Position numbers and translations under genes: made by a program | Part shown: piece after piece, positions 53,768 to 61,932 of the stretch | Position numbering within the stretch: the first letter of the stretch is position 1 | Layout of the letters: each line of letters opens with the position of its first letter | Assembly (NCBI GenBank): GCA_902471875.1 | Contig: CABRLN010000002.1 | Coordinates: 1 to 64,000 of the forward strand | Origin: an uncultured Clostridium sp. | GTDB lineage: Bacteria > Bacillota > Clostridia > Oscillospirales > Acutalibacteraceae | Length of the DNA: 64,000 bases | Direction: 5' to 3' | The notes under the pieces: generated by a model | The model's input: only the letters and a program-made list of their open reading frames with translations | Database searches by the model: none | What the model was told of the DNA's origin: nothing

Positions 53768-54345
53768 GAAGTGCAGCAGTAGAAAGAAAAACAAAAGAAA
53801 CCGAAATTTCTGTCTTGTTAAACCTTGATGGGGGCGAGGTAGAAATTGAAACAGGTATTGGCTTTTTTGACCATATGCTTGCTGCCTTTGCAGTACACGG
53901 CGGCTTTGGCTTAATTGTCAAAGCTAAAGGTGACCTTTATGTTGACTGTCACCACACTGTTGAAGACACAGGTATTGTATTAGGCAAAGCCTTTTACAAA
54001 GCATTAGGCAACAAAAGCGGTATTAAACGTTATGGCTCTTTTTATATACCAATGGATGAAGCGCTTGCCTTTTCAAGTATAGATGTAAGTGGAAGACCGT
54101 TTTTAGTGTTTAATGCTGAATTTCCACAAAAAGTTGTTGGTGCATATGACTGCTGTATGACAGAAGAGTTTTTTAGAGCCTTTGCATTTAATGCAGGTAT
54201 TACGCTGCATGTCAAAAGTGAGTACGGTAGTAACAGCCACCATATTGTTGAGGCTATTTTTAAAGCTGTTGCACATGCAATGAATATGGCAGTTAAACCT
54301 GATGAGGCGGGAAAAACGCTTTCTACCAAAGGGTCTCTTGACTGA
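53764..54345 (+). CDS. hisB: Imidazoleglycerol-phosphate dehydratase
   Basis: A 193-residue monofunctional dehydratase. The metal-binding repeats are visible as GFFDHMLAAFAVHGG near residue 34 and DCHHTVEDTG near 61, and in the second half as SNSHHIVEAIFKA near 161. It lacks the phosphatase domain found in the fused enterobacterial HisB, so histidinol phosphate must be hydrolysed elsewhere. The ATG overlaps the hisC TGA (ATGA). In most Firmicutes hisH would follow; here hisA follows after 26 bases. Confidence 0.96.
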   Translation: MRSAAVERKTKETEISVLLNLDGGEVEIETGIGFFDHMLAAFAVHGGFGLIVKAKGDLYVDCHHTVEDTGIVLGKAFYKALGNKSGIKRYGSFYIPMDEALAFSSIDVSGRPFLVFNAEFPQKVVGAYDCCMTEEFFRAFAFNAGITLHVKSEYGSNSHHIVEAIFKAVAHAMNMAVKPDEAGKTLSTKGSLD

Positions 54346-54371
54346 TGGTTTCATTGAGAGGAGAGAGTATT

Positions 54372-55130
54372 ATGATTATTTTACCTGCAATAGATATTAA
54401 AGACGGCGAATGTGTACGACTGAAAAAGGGTGATTATAACACAGTAGAAAAGGTTGCAGAAAACCCATACGTTACTGCACAAAGCTTTAAAGATGCAGGT
54501 GCAACATGGATGCATATGGTGGATTTAGACGGTGCCAAAGATGCATCAATACAAAATAAAGACCTTATTATTGATGTTGCCAAAAGCAGTGGTTTAAATG
54601 TTGAAGTTGGCGGTGGCATACGAAATATGGAGCGTGTAGAAATGTACCTTAACAATGGCATAAGCCGTGTTATTTTAGGTTCTGCCGCTGTTAAAAATCC
54701 TGATTTTGTTAAAGATGCCGTAAATGCTTATGGAGATAAAATTGCGGTTGGTATTGATGCAATAAATGGTATGGTATGTGCAGAAGGCTGGACAGATCAG
54801 TCAGAAATTGAGTACATAGAGCTTGCAAAAAGAATGGAAGCCATTGGTGTAAAGTATATTATTTTTACAGATATTTCTAAAGACGGCATGCTGTCAGGTC
54901 CTAACCTTGGGCAGTTAGATGAACTTCACAATGCTGTGTCTTGCAATATTATTGCAAGCGGTGGTATTTCATGCTTAAAGGATATTTTGAATGTATCTGC
55001 ATTAAAATTGTACGGCACAATTACGGGCAGAGCAATATATACAGGTGACCTTGATCTGAAGTCTGCAATACAGGCATCTTCTTTGTCTGACGAAATAGTA
55101 AATAGGGAGATTATAAATGAACCTAGATAA
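54372..55130 (+). CDS. hisA: ProFAR isomerase
   Basis: A 252-residue TIM-barrel isomerase (phosphoribosylformimino-AICAR-phosphate isomerase). The start IILPAIDIKDGECVRLKKGD has the catalytic Asp near residue 8; VEVGGGIRNMERVE near 77 and FTDISKDGMLSGPN near 162 are phosphate- and substrate-binding segments. DIKDGECVRL and the single barrel favour HisA over HisF. An earlier in-frame ATG at 54345 overlaps the hisB stop, but GAGAGGAGAG lies just before the ATG at 54372. Confidence 0.95.
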   Translation: MIILPAIDIKDGECVRLKKGDYNTVEKVAENPYVTAQSFKDAGATWMHMVDLDGAKDASIQNKDLIIDVAKSSGLNVEVGGGIRNMERVEMYLNNGISRVILGSAAVKNPDFVKDAVNAYGDKIAVGIDAINGMVCAEGWTDQSEIEYIELAKRMEAIGVKYIIFTDISKDGMLSGPNLGQLDELHNAVSCNIIASGGISCLKDILNVSALKLYGTITGRAIYTGDLDLKSAIQASSLSDEIVNREIINEPR

Positions 55131-55461
55131 GTTTTTTAAAAAAAGTGAACTAATTCCTGCTATTATTCAAGAAAAATCAACAGGCGAGGTTTTAATGCTT
55201 GCTTATATGAATAAGGAATCTATGCAAAAAACATTAGAAACGGGCTACACTTGGTTTTATAGTCGTTCAAGACAAGAACTTTGGAACAAAGGTGCAACAT
55301 CGGGTCATTTGCAGAAGATTGTTGACATTTTCAGTGATTGTGATGATGATACTTTGCTTATTACAGTAGAGCAAACAGGAGCTGCATGTCACACAGGAAA
55401 CCACAGTTGTTTTTATACAAAAATTAAAAGTTTTAATACAGGAGAAAATGAAAATGAGTAA
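55117..55461 (+). CDS. hisI: Phosphoribosyl-AMP cyclohydrolase
   Basis: A 114-residue cyclohydrolase opening the ring of phosphoribosyl-AMP. WFYSRSRQELWNKGATSGH near residues 45-63, the metal-binding DCDDDT, and the Cys/His cluster TGAACHTGNHSCFY near 87-100 are typical. It overlaps the end of hisA by 14 bases, so translation is coupled. The hisE domain that is often fused to it is a separate gene here. Confidence 0.96.
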   Translation: MNLDKFFKKSELIPAIIQEKSTGEVLMLAYMNKESMQKTLETGYTWFYSRSRQELWNKGATSGHLQKIVDIFSDCDDDTLLITVEQTGAACHTGNHSCFYTKIKSFNTGENENE

Positions 55462-55783
55462 TGATGTTTTACAAGCTTTGTATCAGACAGTAATTGATAG
55501 AAAAGAGAATCCTCAAGAGGGCTCCTACACTTGCTACTTACTTGACAAGGGCCTTGACAAAATATTAAAAAAAGTGGGTGAAGAGTGCAGCGAAACTATT
55601 ATTGCTGCAAAAAATAATGATAATGGTGAAACAGTTTACGAAATTGCAGACCTTATCTATCATTTGACTGTTATGATGGTAAATCAAGGAATTAAAATGG
55701 ATGATGTTCTTGCAGAGCTTGACAAACGCAGTGCGAAAACAGGCAATTTAAAAACTTTCCATCAGGTTGACAAGAATTCATAA
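55454..55783 (+). CDS. hisE: Phosphoribosyl-ATP pyrophosphatase
   Basis: A 109-residue all-helical pyrophosphohydrolase that acts just after HisG. GLDKILKKVGEECSETIIAAK near residues 34-54 and EIADLIYHLTVMM near 63-75 carry the metal-binding Glu and Asp. An ATG six bases earlier (55448) is only 3 bases from GGAG, whereas 55454 is 9 bases away and is preferred. It overlaps hisI by 8 bases and is the last gene of the operon. Confidence 0.95.
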   Translation: MSNDVLQALYQTVIDRKENPQEGSYTCYLLDKGLDKILKKVGEECSETIIAAKNNDNGETVYEIADLIYHLTVMMVNQGIKMDDVLAELDKRSAKTGNLKTFHQVDKNS

Positions 55784-55853
55784 ACATACCATAACACAAT
55801 GAAGAACCATTTGCACTGTTTTTAGAAAAATGGGTTTAACTTAGAAAAAGTAA

Positions 55854-55877
55854 AAGGCACTGCTTTTGCAGTGCCTT
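55854..55877. terminator. Bidirectional terminator, hisE/HPr-like gene
   Basis: Ten-bp perfect arms 55854-55863 and 55868-55877, loop TTTT. On the minus strand a T-rich run follows directly, so it serves the HPr-like gene well; for hisE the tail is weaker. Confidence 0.8.
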
Positions 55878-55924
55878 AAATATTGACATTTTACTTAAGT
55901 AAATTTATACTTAAACAAGTAGAC

Positions 55925-56167
55925 TTATTCCTCAGGGTCAGCCATAAAAGGTGTAAGATCTTTTTTAAACTCGTCTGTTACTTTGTCACTTGTTTCAAGT
56001 GTTAACCTTTTATTTAGGTCAAGGCTTAAAACACCCATAATTGAATGCGGATCAATTTCAAGATTATCGCTTTTAATAGACATTGTAATATCAGGGTATT
56101 TTTCAGCAACCTCTACAAACCTTTTAGCTGTTGCCAAATCAGGAATATATATAGTTGTAGAATACAT
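55925..56167 (-). CDS. HPr-like protein lacking the phospho-histidine
   Basis: An 80-residue HPr-fold protein. AKRFVEVAEKYPDITMSI and DPHSIMGVLSLDLNKRLTLE match the HPr family, including the region around the regulatory serine (HSIMG). The site where HPr carries its phosphorylated His reads YIPDLATAK, with no His, so it cannot take part in the sugar PTS relay as HPr does. Such variants are seen in Ruminococcaceae and their role is unknown. The ORF opens earlier at 56206, but AAAGGAGGAGG precedes the ATG at 56167. Confidence 0.8.
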   Translation of the reverse strand: MYSTTIYIPDLATAKRFVEVAEKYPDITMSIKSDNLEIDPHSIMGVLSLDLNKRLTLETSDKVTDEFKKDLTPFMADPEE

Positions 56168-56314
56168 TTCATTTCCTCCTCCTTTATTATATGTGTATTC
56201 TACCACTTATTTGTGCTAAAATCAATATTCATCAATTAGTTTTAGAATATATCACTATTCAATTTGCACATTTTAAGAAAAATAATGGCAAATTATTCAA
56301 AAAAGGGGAATATT

Positions 56315-57598
56315 ATGAAATTTTATATTTTTACATTAGGTTGCAAGGTTAACCAATATGAATCGCAAATAATGCATGAAAACCTTTGTAAAAACGGTTT
56401 TGAATACACACAAAATTATAATAATGCAGATATTATAATAATCAATTCATGTACAGTTACCGCTGCAAGCGACAGCAAAGCGATAAAGCTTATGCATAGA
56501 GTAAAAAGGGAAAATCCACAATGTACACTTGTTTTAACAGGTTGTATGCCTCAAGCTTTTCCTAATGATGAACGCTTTGCAGAGGCTGATATTATATTGG
56601 GGAATAGGTCACGAAATACGGTTTTGCCTGCAATACAGCAGTTTTTAACAAACAGGGTTAGAATTAATGCTGTAATTAATCATGAAAATGATGATAAATT
56701 TGAAAGTATGTCTATAAATAATTTTACAGAACGCACAAGAGCTTTTGTAAAAATTGAAGACGGATGTAACAGATTTTGTTCTTATTGTATTATTCCATAT
56801 GCCCGTGGCAGAGTTCGTTCTAAGCCCCTATATCAGTTAAAAACAGAGCTTAACAACCTTTCAGCTCAAGGCTTTAAAGAGGTAGTATTGGTTGGCATAA
56901 ATCTTTCAGCCTACGGTCAAGAATTTAATGCCAATCTTGCAGATGCAATTGAAACCGCTTGTGCTGTTGACGGCATTGAAAGAGTTCGTTTAGGCTCGTT
57001 AGAACCGGAAAGAATGGACAAAGAAACAATAAATCGTCTTACTAAGCAAAACAAGTTGTGTCCACAGTTCCATTTATCACTGCAAAGCGGCTGTAACGCA
57101 ACATTAAAACGAATGAATCGCCATTACAGTGCAGAGGATTATCTTGAAATTGTAAATAATCTTCGAAATGCATTTGACAACTGTTCAATTACAACCGATA
57201 TAATGGTGGGTTTTCCCGGTGAAACTGATGAAGAATTTAATGAGTCATTAGAATTTGCTAAAAAAGTTGCTTTTGCAAAGGTGCATGTGTTTGCATATTC
57301 ACGCAGGCCAGGCACAGTTGCCGACAAAGCCGATAATCAGGTGCCTGAGAATATTAAAAATATTCGTTCAAAAAGAATGATAGAACTTACAAATTCAACA
57401 ACAAAAGCTTTTTTAAATTCGCAAACAGGCATAGTAGAACCTGTACTGTTTGAAAGAGAGAAAAACGGCTATTACGAGGGTCATACAATGAATTATACTC
57501 AGGTAATAGTAAAGAGTAAGCAAAACCTTAACAATAAAATTGTTAAGGTAAAAATACAAAAAGTTGATAAAAATAAATGCGTGGGTATATTAGCATAA
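56315..57598 (+). CDS. mtaB: tRNA t6A37 methylthiotransferase
   Basis: A 427-residue radical-SAM methylthiotransferase that turns t6A into ms2t6A at position 37 of ANN-decoding tRNAs. The N-terminal cluster uses Cys10 (FTLGC), a Cys near 46 (NSCTVT) and one near 77 (TGCMP); the radical-SAM motif CNRFCSYC lies near 150-157, and a TRAM domain ends the protein. FTLGCKVNQYES separates MtaB from MiaB. An upstream ATG at 56264 is in frame, but AAAGGGG precedes the ATG at 56315 and gives the family start. Confidence 0.94.
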   Translation: MKFYIFTLGCKVNQYESQIMHENLCKNGFEYTQNYNNADIIIINSCTVTAASDSKAIKLMHRVKRENPQCTLVLTGCMPQAFPNDERFAEADIILGNRSRNTVLPAIQQFLTNRVRINAVINHENDDKFESMSINNFTERTRAFVKIEDGCNRFCSYCIIPYARGRVRSKPLYQLKTELNNLSAQGFKEVVLVGINLSAYGQEFNANLADAIETACAVDGIERVRLGSLEPERMDKETINRLTKQNKLCPQFHLSLQSGCNATLKRMNRHYSAEDYLEIVNNLRNAFDNCSITTDIMVGFPGETDEEFNESLEFAKKVAFAKVHVFAYSRRPGTVADKADNQVPENIKNIRSKRMIELTNSTTKAFLNSQTGIVEPVLFEREKNGYYEGHTMNYTQVIVKSKQNLNNKIVKVKIQKVDKNKCVGILA

Positions 57599-57648
57599 TA
57601 TATAAAATTTGTCTGGTAAAGAACTGATTTATAGCTTGCAGACACATT

Positions 57649-58878
57649 CTAAAGTACCGACATAACATTTTTGACTTCTTCTTCAGTTTCTTCTTTTGTA
57701 AAATAATCAATGTCATATATCATAAAGCTGTTTATTTTTTGTTCTTTGCAGTATTCAACTTCTTTCTTTAGTATTTCGTTACTATTTTGCCAAGTACCTT
57801 CATCATCATTACTGCCTGCTTTATATAGGGCCAAGCCTATGCATAGTATAGTTTTACCGCTTTGAGTTGCCTCTTGCCATTGTTTTAACATTGTATCAAA
57901 AGGCAACACTGAATGTTCAAAGTTTACATATATTTGCGGACAAATATAATCAACATAACCATATGTATTACACCATGTGTATATGTCAGCACCTATTTCA
58001 AGACAATTGTTAATATTGCCTTGTGGAGATATTCCAAAAACTACATTGTTTTTCGTGCTTTTTATAGTTTGATATACACTGCTTATTAACATATTTACAT
58101 TGCTCTTACGCCATTCATATGGTGTAAGAGCTGTACACTCGTCATCTAATTCATCTTTATAATTGTTATATGAAACGGAATCTAATGCAGTTTCAGCACT
58201 TGGGTAGAAATAGTCATCAAATTGTATTCCATCAACATCATAGTTTTCAACTATTTCTTTAACACCTTTAATAATAAGCTCCCTGCCTTTTGTACTGGCA
58301 GGATTAATATATTTACCACCATCATACACCAAAATATTTTCGTCGCCAAGCGTATTTATAATACTGTTTTCTGACAGCTTTTTAGGTGTATCGGAAGTAC
58401 TAATTCTGTATGGATTTATCCAAGCGTGAAAGGTTAAACCCTCGGAATGTGCTTTTTCAACCATATATTTTAGCGGGTCAAAGTCCAGCTTTTTACCCTG
58501 TTCACCTGTTACAATGTGAGAGGAAGGAAAAATTTCTGAATTATACAAGGCATCTGAAAATGGCCGTACATGCACTATTAATGCATTCATTTTATGCTTC
58601 TTAGCTGTATCAACAATTTTATCGAAATTGTTTTTAAAGGATTTTTCAGTATGCTCACTTGTTTCTAAAGACATATACGGTACCCAAACACCTCTTATCT
58701 TATTAATTTTCTCAGCAATTTTATTATTTGAAGGTGTATTTTGGGTTAGTACATTATATGTAGAGTTGTAGTTTGTTGAAGGTGAGGCAACATTTACAAT
58801 TGTTATAATTACAGTTACAGCAACAAGCACAGCAATTGCACAAACCCATATTCTGCTGCATTTAACTTTAAAAATCAT
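57649..58878 (-). CDS. Membrane-anchored GHL10-family glycoside hydrolase-like protein
   Basis: A 409-residue protein of the DUF187/GHL10 type (YngK-like). Residues 10-30 form an uncleaved anchor or signal. The barrel begins with IRGVWVPYMSLE near 64, continues with LIVHVRPFSDALYNSE near 100 and FHAWINPYRIS near 153, and has the acidic site VDGIQFDDYFYP near 225. Relatives are thought to act on cell-wall or exopolysaccharide glycans. AAAGGA precedes the ATG on the minus strand. Convergent with mtaB; I see no terminator between them. Confidence 0.88.
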   Translation of the reverse strand: MIFKVKCSRIWVCAIAVLVAVTVIITIVNVASPSTNYNSTYNVLTQNTPSNNKIAEKINKIRGVWVPYMSLETSEHTEKSFKNNFDKIVDTAKKHKMNALIVHVRPFSDALYNSEIFPSSHIVTGEQGKKLDFDPLKYMVEKAHSEGLTFHAWINPYRISTSDTPKKLSENSIINTLGDENILVYDGGKYINPASTKGRELIIKGVKEIVENYDVDGIQFDDYFYPSAETALDSVSYNNYKDELDDECTALTPYEWRKSNVNMLISSVYQTIKSTKNNVVFGISPQGNINNCLEIGADIYTWCNTYGYVDYICPQIYVNFEHSVLPFDTMLKQWQEATQSGKTILCIGLALYKAGSNDDEGTWQNSNEILKKEVEYCKEQKINSFMIYDIDYFTKEETEEEVKNVMSVL

Positions 58879-58939
58879 TATTATAATTCCTTTCTTAATT
58901 AATTCTTTAGCAGACTGTTTTACAGCTTTGTTAAGTACT

Positions 58940-58975
58940 TTGGACTTTTGTAAGTAAATATGATATTATTAATAT
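58940..58975 (+). promoter_or_regulatory. Possible promoter for DUF1294-rluA
   Basis: Two overlapping candidates: TTGTAA (58948-58953), 16 bases, TAATAT (58970-58975); or TTGGAC (58940-58945), 18 bases, TATTAT (58964-58969). Either would give a leader of about 150 bases containing the interleaved repeats. Confidence 0.4.
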
Positions 58976-59016
58976 ATATTTGCGTAAGAAGTTAATTATT
59001 CTTTTATGCCAATATC

Positions 59017-59080
59017 GAATATCTTATATGGTAAATTGTTTTAAGAAAAAACTTGCCATATAAGATATTCTTAAAACAAT
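59017..59080 (+). repeat. Two interleaved inverted repeats in a 5' leader
   Basis: Repeat A: 15-bp perfect arms 59017-59031 and 59056-59070. Repeat B: 13-bp perfect arms 59035-59047 and 59068-59080. The left arm of B lies in the loop of A, and the right arms share three bases, so the stems compete or form a pseudoknot. The structure lies 50 bases before the DUF1294 start. Confidence 0.65.
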
Positions 59081-59129
59081 CCAATATGTTATTTGACTTT
59101 TTATATTAAAATGTTTAGGAGGAAACTAT

Positions 59130-59417
59130 TTGGATTATCAGTTATTATCGTTAAGTATCTATTTAATTTTTATTAATATAATTGCAGTAGTTATTACCAT
59201 AGCTGACAAAATAAAAGCGGAGCATAACCGCTGGAGAATAAAAGAAGCAACTCTGCTTATTATTTCAGCTTTAGGGGGATCTGTTGGAATGTATATTACA
59301 ATGAAGATAATACACCATAAAACAAAAAAGACAAAATTTATGATAGGAATTCCGGCAATTTTTATTGCAGAGGTGTTTGCTGTAGTATTAATTGCTTATT
59401 TATTAAGTAAAGTATGA
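59130..59417 (+). CDS. DUF1294 family membrane protein
   Basis: A 95-residue protein with three hydrophobic segments (about 5-25, 42-58 and 72-92). The pattern DKIKAEHNRWRIKEATLLIISALGG with a later HHKTKKTKF is characteristic of DUF1294, whose function is not known. The start is TTG with AGGAGG about 6 bases upstream. Its TGA overlaps the rluA ATG by 4 bases. Confidence 0.8.
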   Translation: MDYQLLSLSIYLIFINIIAVVITIADKIKAEHNRWRIKEATLLIISALGGSVGMYITMKIIHHKTKKTKFMIGIPAIFIAEVFAVVLIAYLLSKV

Positions 59418-60283
59418 GTGAAATAATATTAAACTTTATAGTGCCAAAAGATTATAACAATATACAAGCAAAATGGTTTTTGCGTAATTACTGTAATATT
59501 TCTGTACGATTGCTTACAGCTTTAAAGCGTGTTCCACTGGGTATATCACGCAACGGTGAACTACTGCGTGTAATTGATACTGTATATGCAAATGATGAAA
59601 TTAAAATAAAATTGCCACAAGATAATAACACAATAGTACCTGTTAAAACACCTTTGGATATTTGTTATGAGGATAATCATGTAATGCTTATTAATAAACC
59701 GCCTTATATGCCGGTACATCCTACTCATGATCATATTTATGATACTCTGGCAAATGGTGTGGCTTATTACCTTAATAACAAAAACGAGAATACCTGTTTC
59801 AGAGCCATTAACAGATTGGACAGAGATACCACAGGATTAGTTCTTATAGCTAAACACAGCTATGCTGCTGCCAACTTAGTTAATAATGTAGAAAAAACAT
59901 ATGTTGCAGTTTGTGAGGGTAAAATAGAAAAAAGCGGAACCGTAAATGCAAATATTTCATTACTTGAGGGGCACACAATACAAAGAGTTGCAGGCACACC
60001 AAACGGTGTTACTGCAATTACCCATTATAAACCTTTAATTGTAAGCAATGAACATACATTGGTTGAATTTAAGCTGGAAACGGGCAGAACACATCAAATT
60101 CGTGTTCATATGTCATATATAAATCATCCCTTAGCAGGTGACGATATGTATGGAGGCTCTTTAAGATATATTCATCGCCAAGCACTGCATTGTAAAAGAA
60201 TAACCTTTATTCATCCTATTACACATAAAAAAATTACAATAAATACCAATTTACCTCAAGATATGTTAAGTGCTTTTAATTAG
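59414..60283 (+). CDS. RluA-family pseudouridine synthase
   Basis: A 289-residue pseudouridine synthase. The catalytic Asp is in NRLDRDTTGLVLIAKH near residues 133-148, where Asn replaces the usual His of HRLD; LETGRTHQIRVHM near 222 binds RNA. The first 80 residues resemble an S4-like lead region. It probably modifies rRNA or tRNA; the target cannot be named from sequence. Coupled to the DUF1294 gene (ATGA overlap). Confidence 0.88.
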   Translation: MSEIILNFIVPKDYNNIQAKWFLRNYCNISVRLLTALKRVPLGISRNGELLRVIDTVYANDEIKIKLPQDNNTIVPVKTPLDICYEDNHVMLINKPPYMPVHPTHDHIYDTLANGVAYYLNNKNENTCFRAINRLDRDTTGLVLIAKHSYAAANLVNNVEKTYVAVCEGKIEKSGTVNANISLLEGHTIQRVAGTPNGVTAITHYKPLIVSNEHTLVEFKLETGRTHQIRVHMSYINHPLAGDDMYGGSLRYIHRQALHCKRITFIHPITHKKITINTNLPQDMLSAFN

Positions 60284-60349
60284 TTAGTCAATTCTAATGT
60301 ATAATATTTCAAATAATGTGAACAGTTATTTAACTTTTTCACAAACTCA

Positions 60350-60378
60350 TTGATTATGCAAAATTAATATGTTATATT
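60350..60378 (+). promoter_or_regulatory. SigA-type promoter for the Ig/NlpC-P60 gene
   Basis: TTGATT at 60350-60355, 17 bases, TATATT at 60373-60378, 42 bases before the ATG. Confidence 0.6.
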
Positions 60379-60419
60379 AACTTTGTTAAAGTTATTTTAT
60401 GACAAATGGAGTATTACAT

Positions 60420-61844
60420 ATGAAATTGCTAAAATCCGTTAAAAAAGCTATTAATGAAAAAAACAAAAAAGCTCTAATTATTATGTTTACAACCTTTGCA
60501 GTAGTTGTTGCATCTTTTACCGCTGGTGCCGTATATGTAGGAACCGAGCTGACTAAAGGAAATTCAGCATATATGCTTTCAAAAAAAGAAAGTCCAACCA
60601 CACTGCTTGTTGAAAAAACATCGTCAACTGAGAAATTAACAGATGAAACTGATAAAGATGCAACCGAGCCTGCGGTGAACTATACCATTAAACTAGCAAA
60701 AACAAAAGCAGCAATAAGCACAGGAGATACATATTCGGTTGAATTAGCCGATGGTATGGACAAAAGTAAATATAACCTTACATGGAGCAGTGACAACAAA
60801 GCTGTAGCTACAGTTGATAGGAACGGTAATATAACAGGAATTGCAGACGGAAAAGCTAATATAACATGTACATCACTTAAAGATAATGCTAATGCTGTGC
60901 TTCAGGTTACAGTATCAACTCCCGTTTATCCTGACGGTATTACTCTTGATAAAGATACCTACACATTAACCTCTGTAGGTGAGTTGTTAAAGCTTAATGC
61001 TACTCTTACACCAAAGGATGACGTAACTGAAACCAAGCTTAAATGGTCATCATCAGACAAAAGTGTTGCTACAGTTAAAAATGGCGTGGTTACGGCAGTT
61101 GCTGAGGGTGTAACTACTATTTCCTGTACAACTGCCAATGATATTACTGCTGAATGTGTAGTTACAGTAAAAAATATTATTAAAACCGAAGAAATTTATA
61201 TAGACTATATTGCATATGATTTTGATGGACCTCAAACAGAATCTGTTAAGCTAACGGCGTATGTTTATCCTGAAAATGCAACTAATCGTCAGGTTATTTG
61301 GCACAGTACAAACGAAAATATTGCCCATGTAGATGACGATGGCAACGTAACAATAGTGGGTGATGGTGAATGTGAAGTTATAGCGACAACATCAGACGGT
61401 ACATATTTATCAGCCGAATGTAAAATAACAGCTCAAAATACAATGGCGGTTGTTACACACCAGGCAGGTACAAATGTGTATGTACCGGTAAACCCTGTTG
61501 TAGCAAACACTGTGCTTGAAGAGGCATTAAGATATGTAGGTAAAATTCCATACGTTTGGGGTGGTACAGACCTTGCAACAGGTGTTGACTGCTCTGGATT
61601 TATATGTGCAGTTTATCAGCGTTTTGGCATTAACTTATGGGGAGTTCGTACAGACCTATATCTTGCCGGAACAGAGGTAGCATCAATAGAAGAAGCAAAA
61701 GCAGGCGATATACTTTGTTATCCTGGTCATGTAGCTATATATGATGGAAACGGCGGTCGTGTGCACGCTTATGATACCGGTTATATGATAATGCACGACA
61801 CTAACATTGGCGGTTATTATACCATAAGAAGAATTATTCAATAA
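60420..61844 (+). CDS. Ig-like repeat protein with NlpC/P60 endopeptidase domain
   Basis: A 474-residue envelope protein. An N-terminal transmembrane or signal segment lies at about 20-44. Three group-2 Ig-like domains follow at about 80-160, 165-245 and 248-340, with repeated WSSDNKAVATVD-type cores. The NlpC/P60 domain (about 362-474) has the catalytic Cys in GVDCSGF near 389 and His in PGHVAIYDG near 436; it would cut peptide bonds in peptidoglycan. An upstream ATG at 60399 lacks a ribosome binding site; TGGAG precedes 60420. It shares the Ig-plus-hydrolase layout of the SleB-type protein at 9.0-10.6 kb. Confidence 0.9.
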   Translation: MKLLKSVKKAINEKNKKALIIMFTTFAVVVASFTAGAVYVGTELTKGNSAYMLSKKESPTTLLVEKTSSTEKLTDETDKDATEPAVNYTIKLAKTKAAISTGDTYSVELADGMDKSKYNLTWSSDNKAVATVDRNGNITGIADGKANITCTSLKDNANAVLQVTVSTPVYPDGITLDKDTYTLTSVGELLKLNATLTPKDDVTETKLKWSSSDKSVATVKNGVVTAVAEGVTTISCTTANDITAECVVTVKNIIKTEEIYIDYIAYDFDGPQTESVKLTAYVYPENATNRQVIWHSTNENIAHVDDDGNVTIVGDGECEVIATTSDGTYLSAECKITAQNTMAVVTHQAGTNVYVPVNPVVANTVLEEALRYVGKIPYVWGGTDLATGVDCSGFICAVYQRFGINLWGVRTDLYLAGTEVASIEEAKAGDILCYPGHVAIYDGNGGRVHAYDTGYMIMHDTNIGGYYTIRRIIQ

Positions 61845-61879
61845 AAGGTATAAAATAATAATACTAACAAAATAAATTA

Positions 61880-61910
61880 CCACCACAGATTTTAAACTGT
61901 GGTGGAGTTT
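61880..61910 (+). terminator. Terminator after the Ig/NlpC-P60 gene
   Basis: Nine-bp perfect arms 61880-61888 and 61897-61905, 8-nt loop, then AGTTTTG. Confidence 0.75.
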
Positions 61911-61932
61911 TGTTGTCTGTAAGGAGGAAAAA

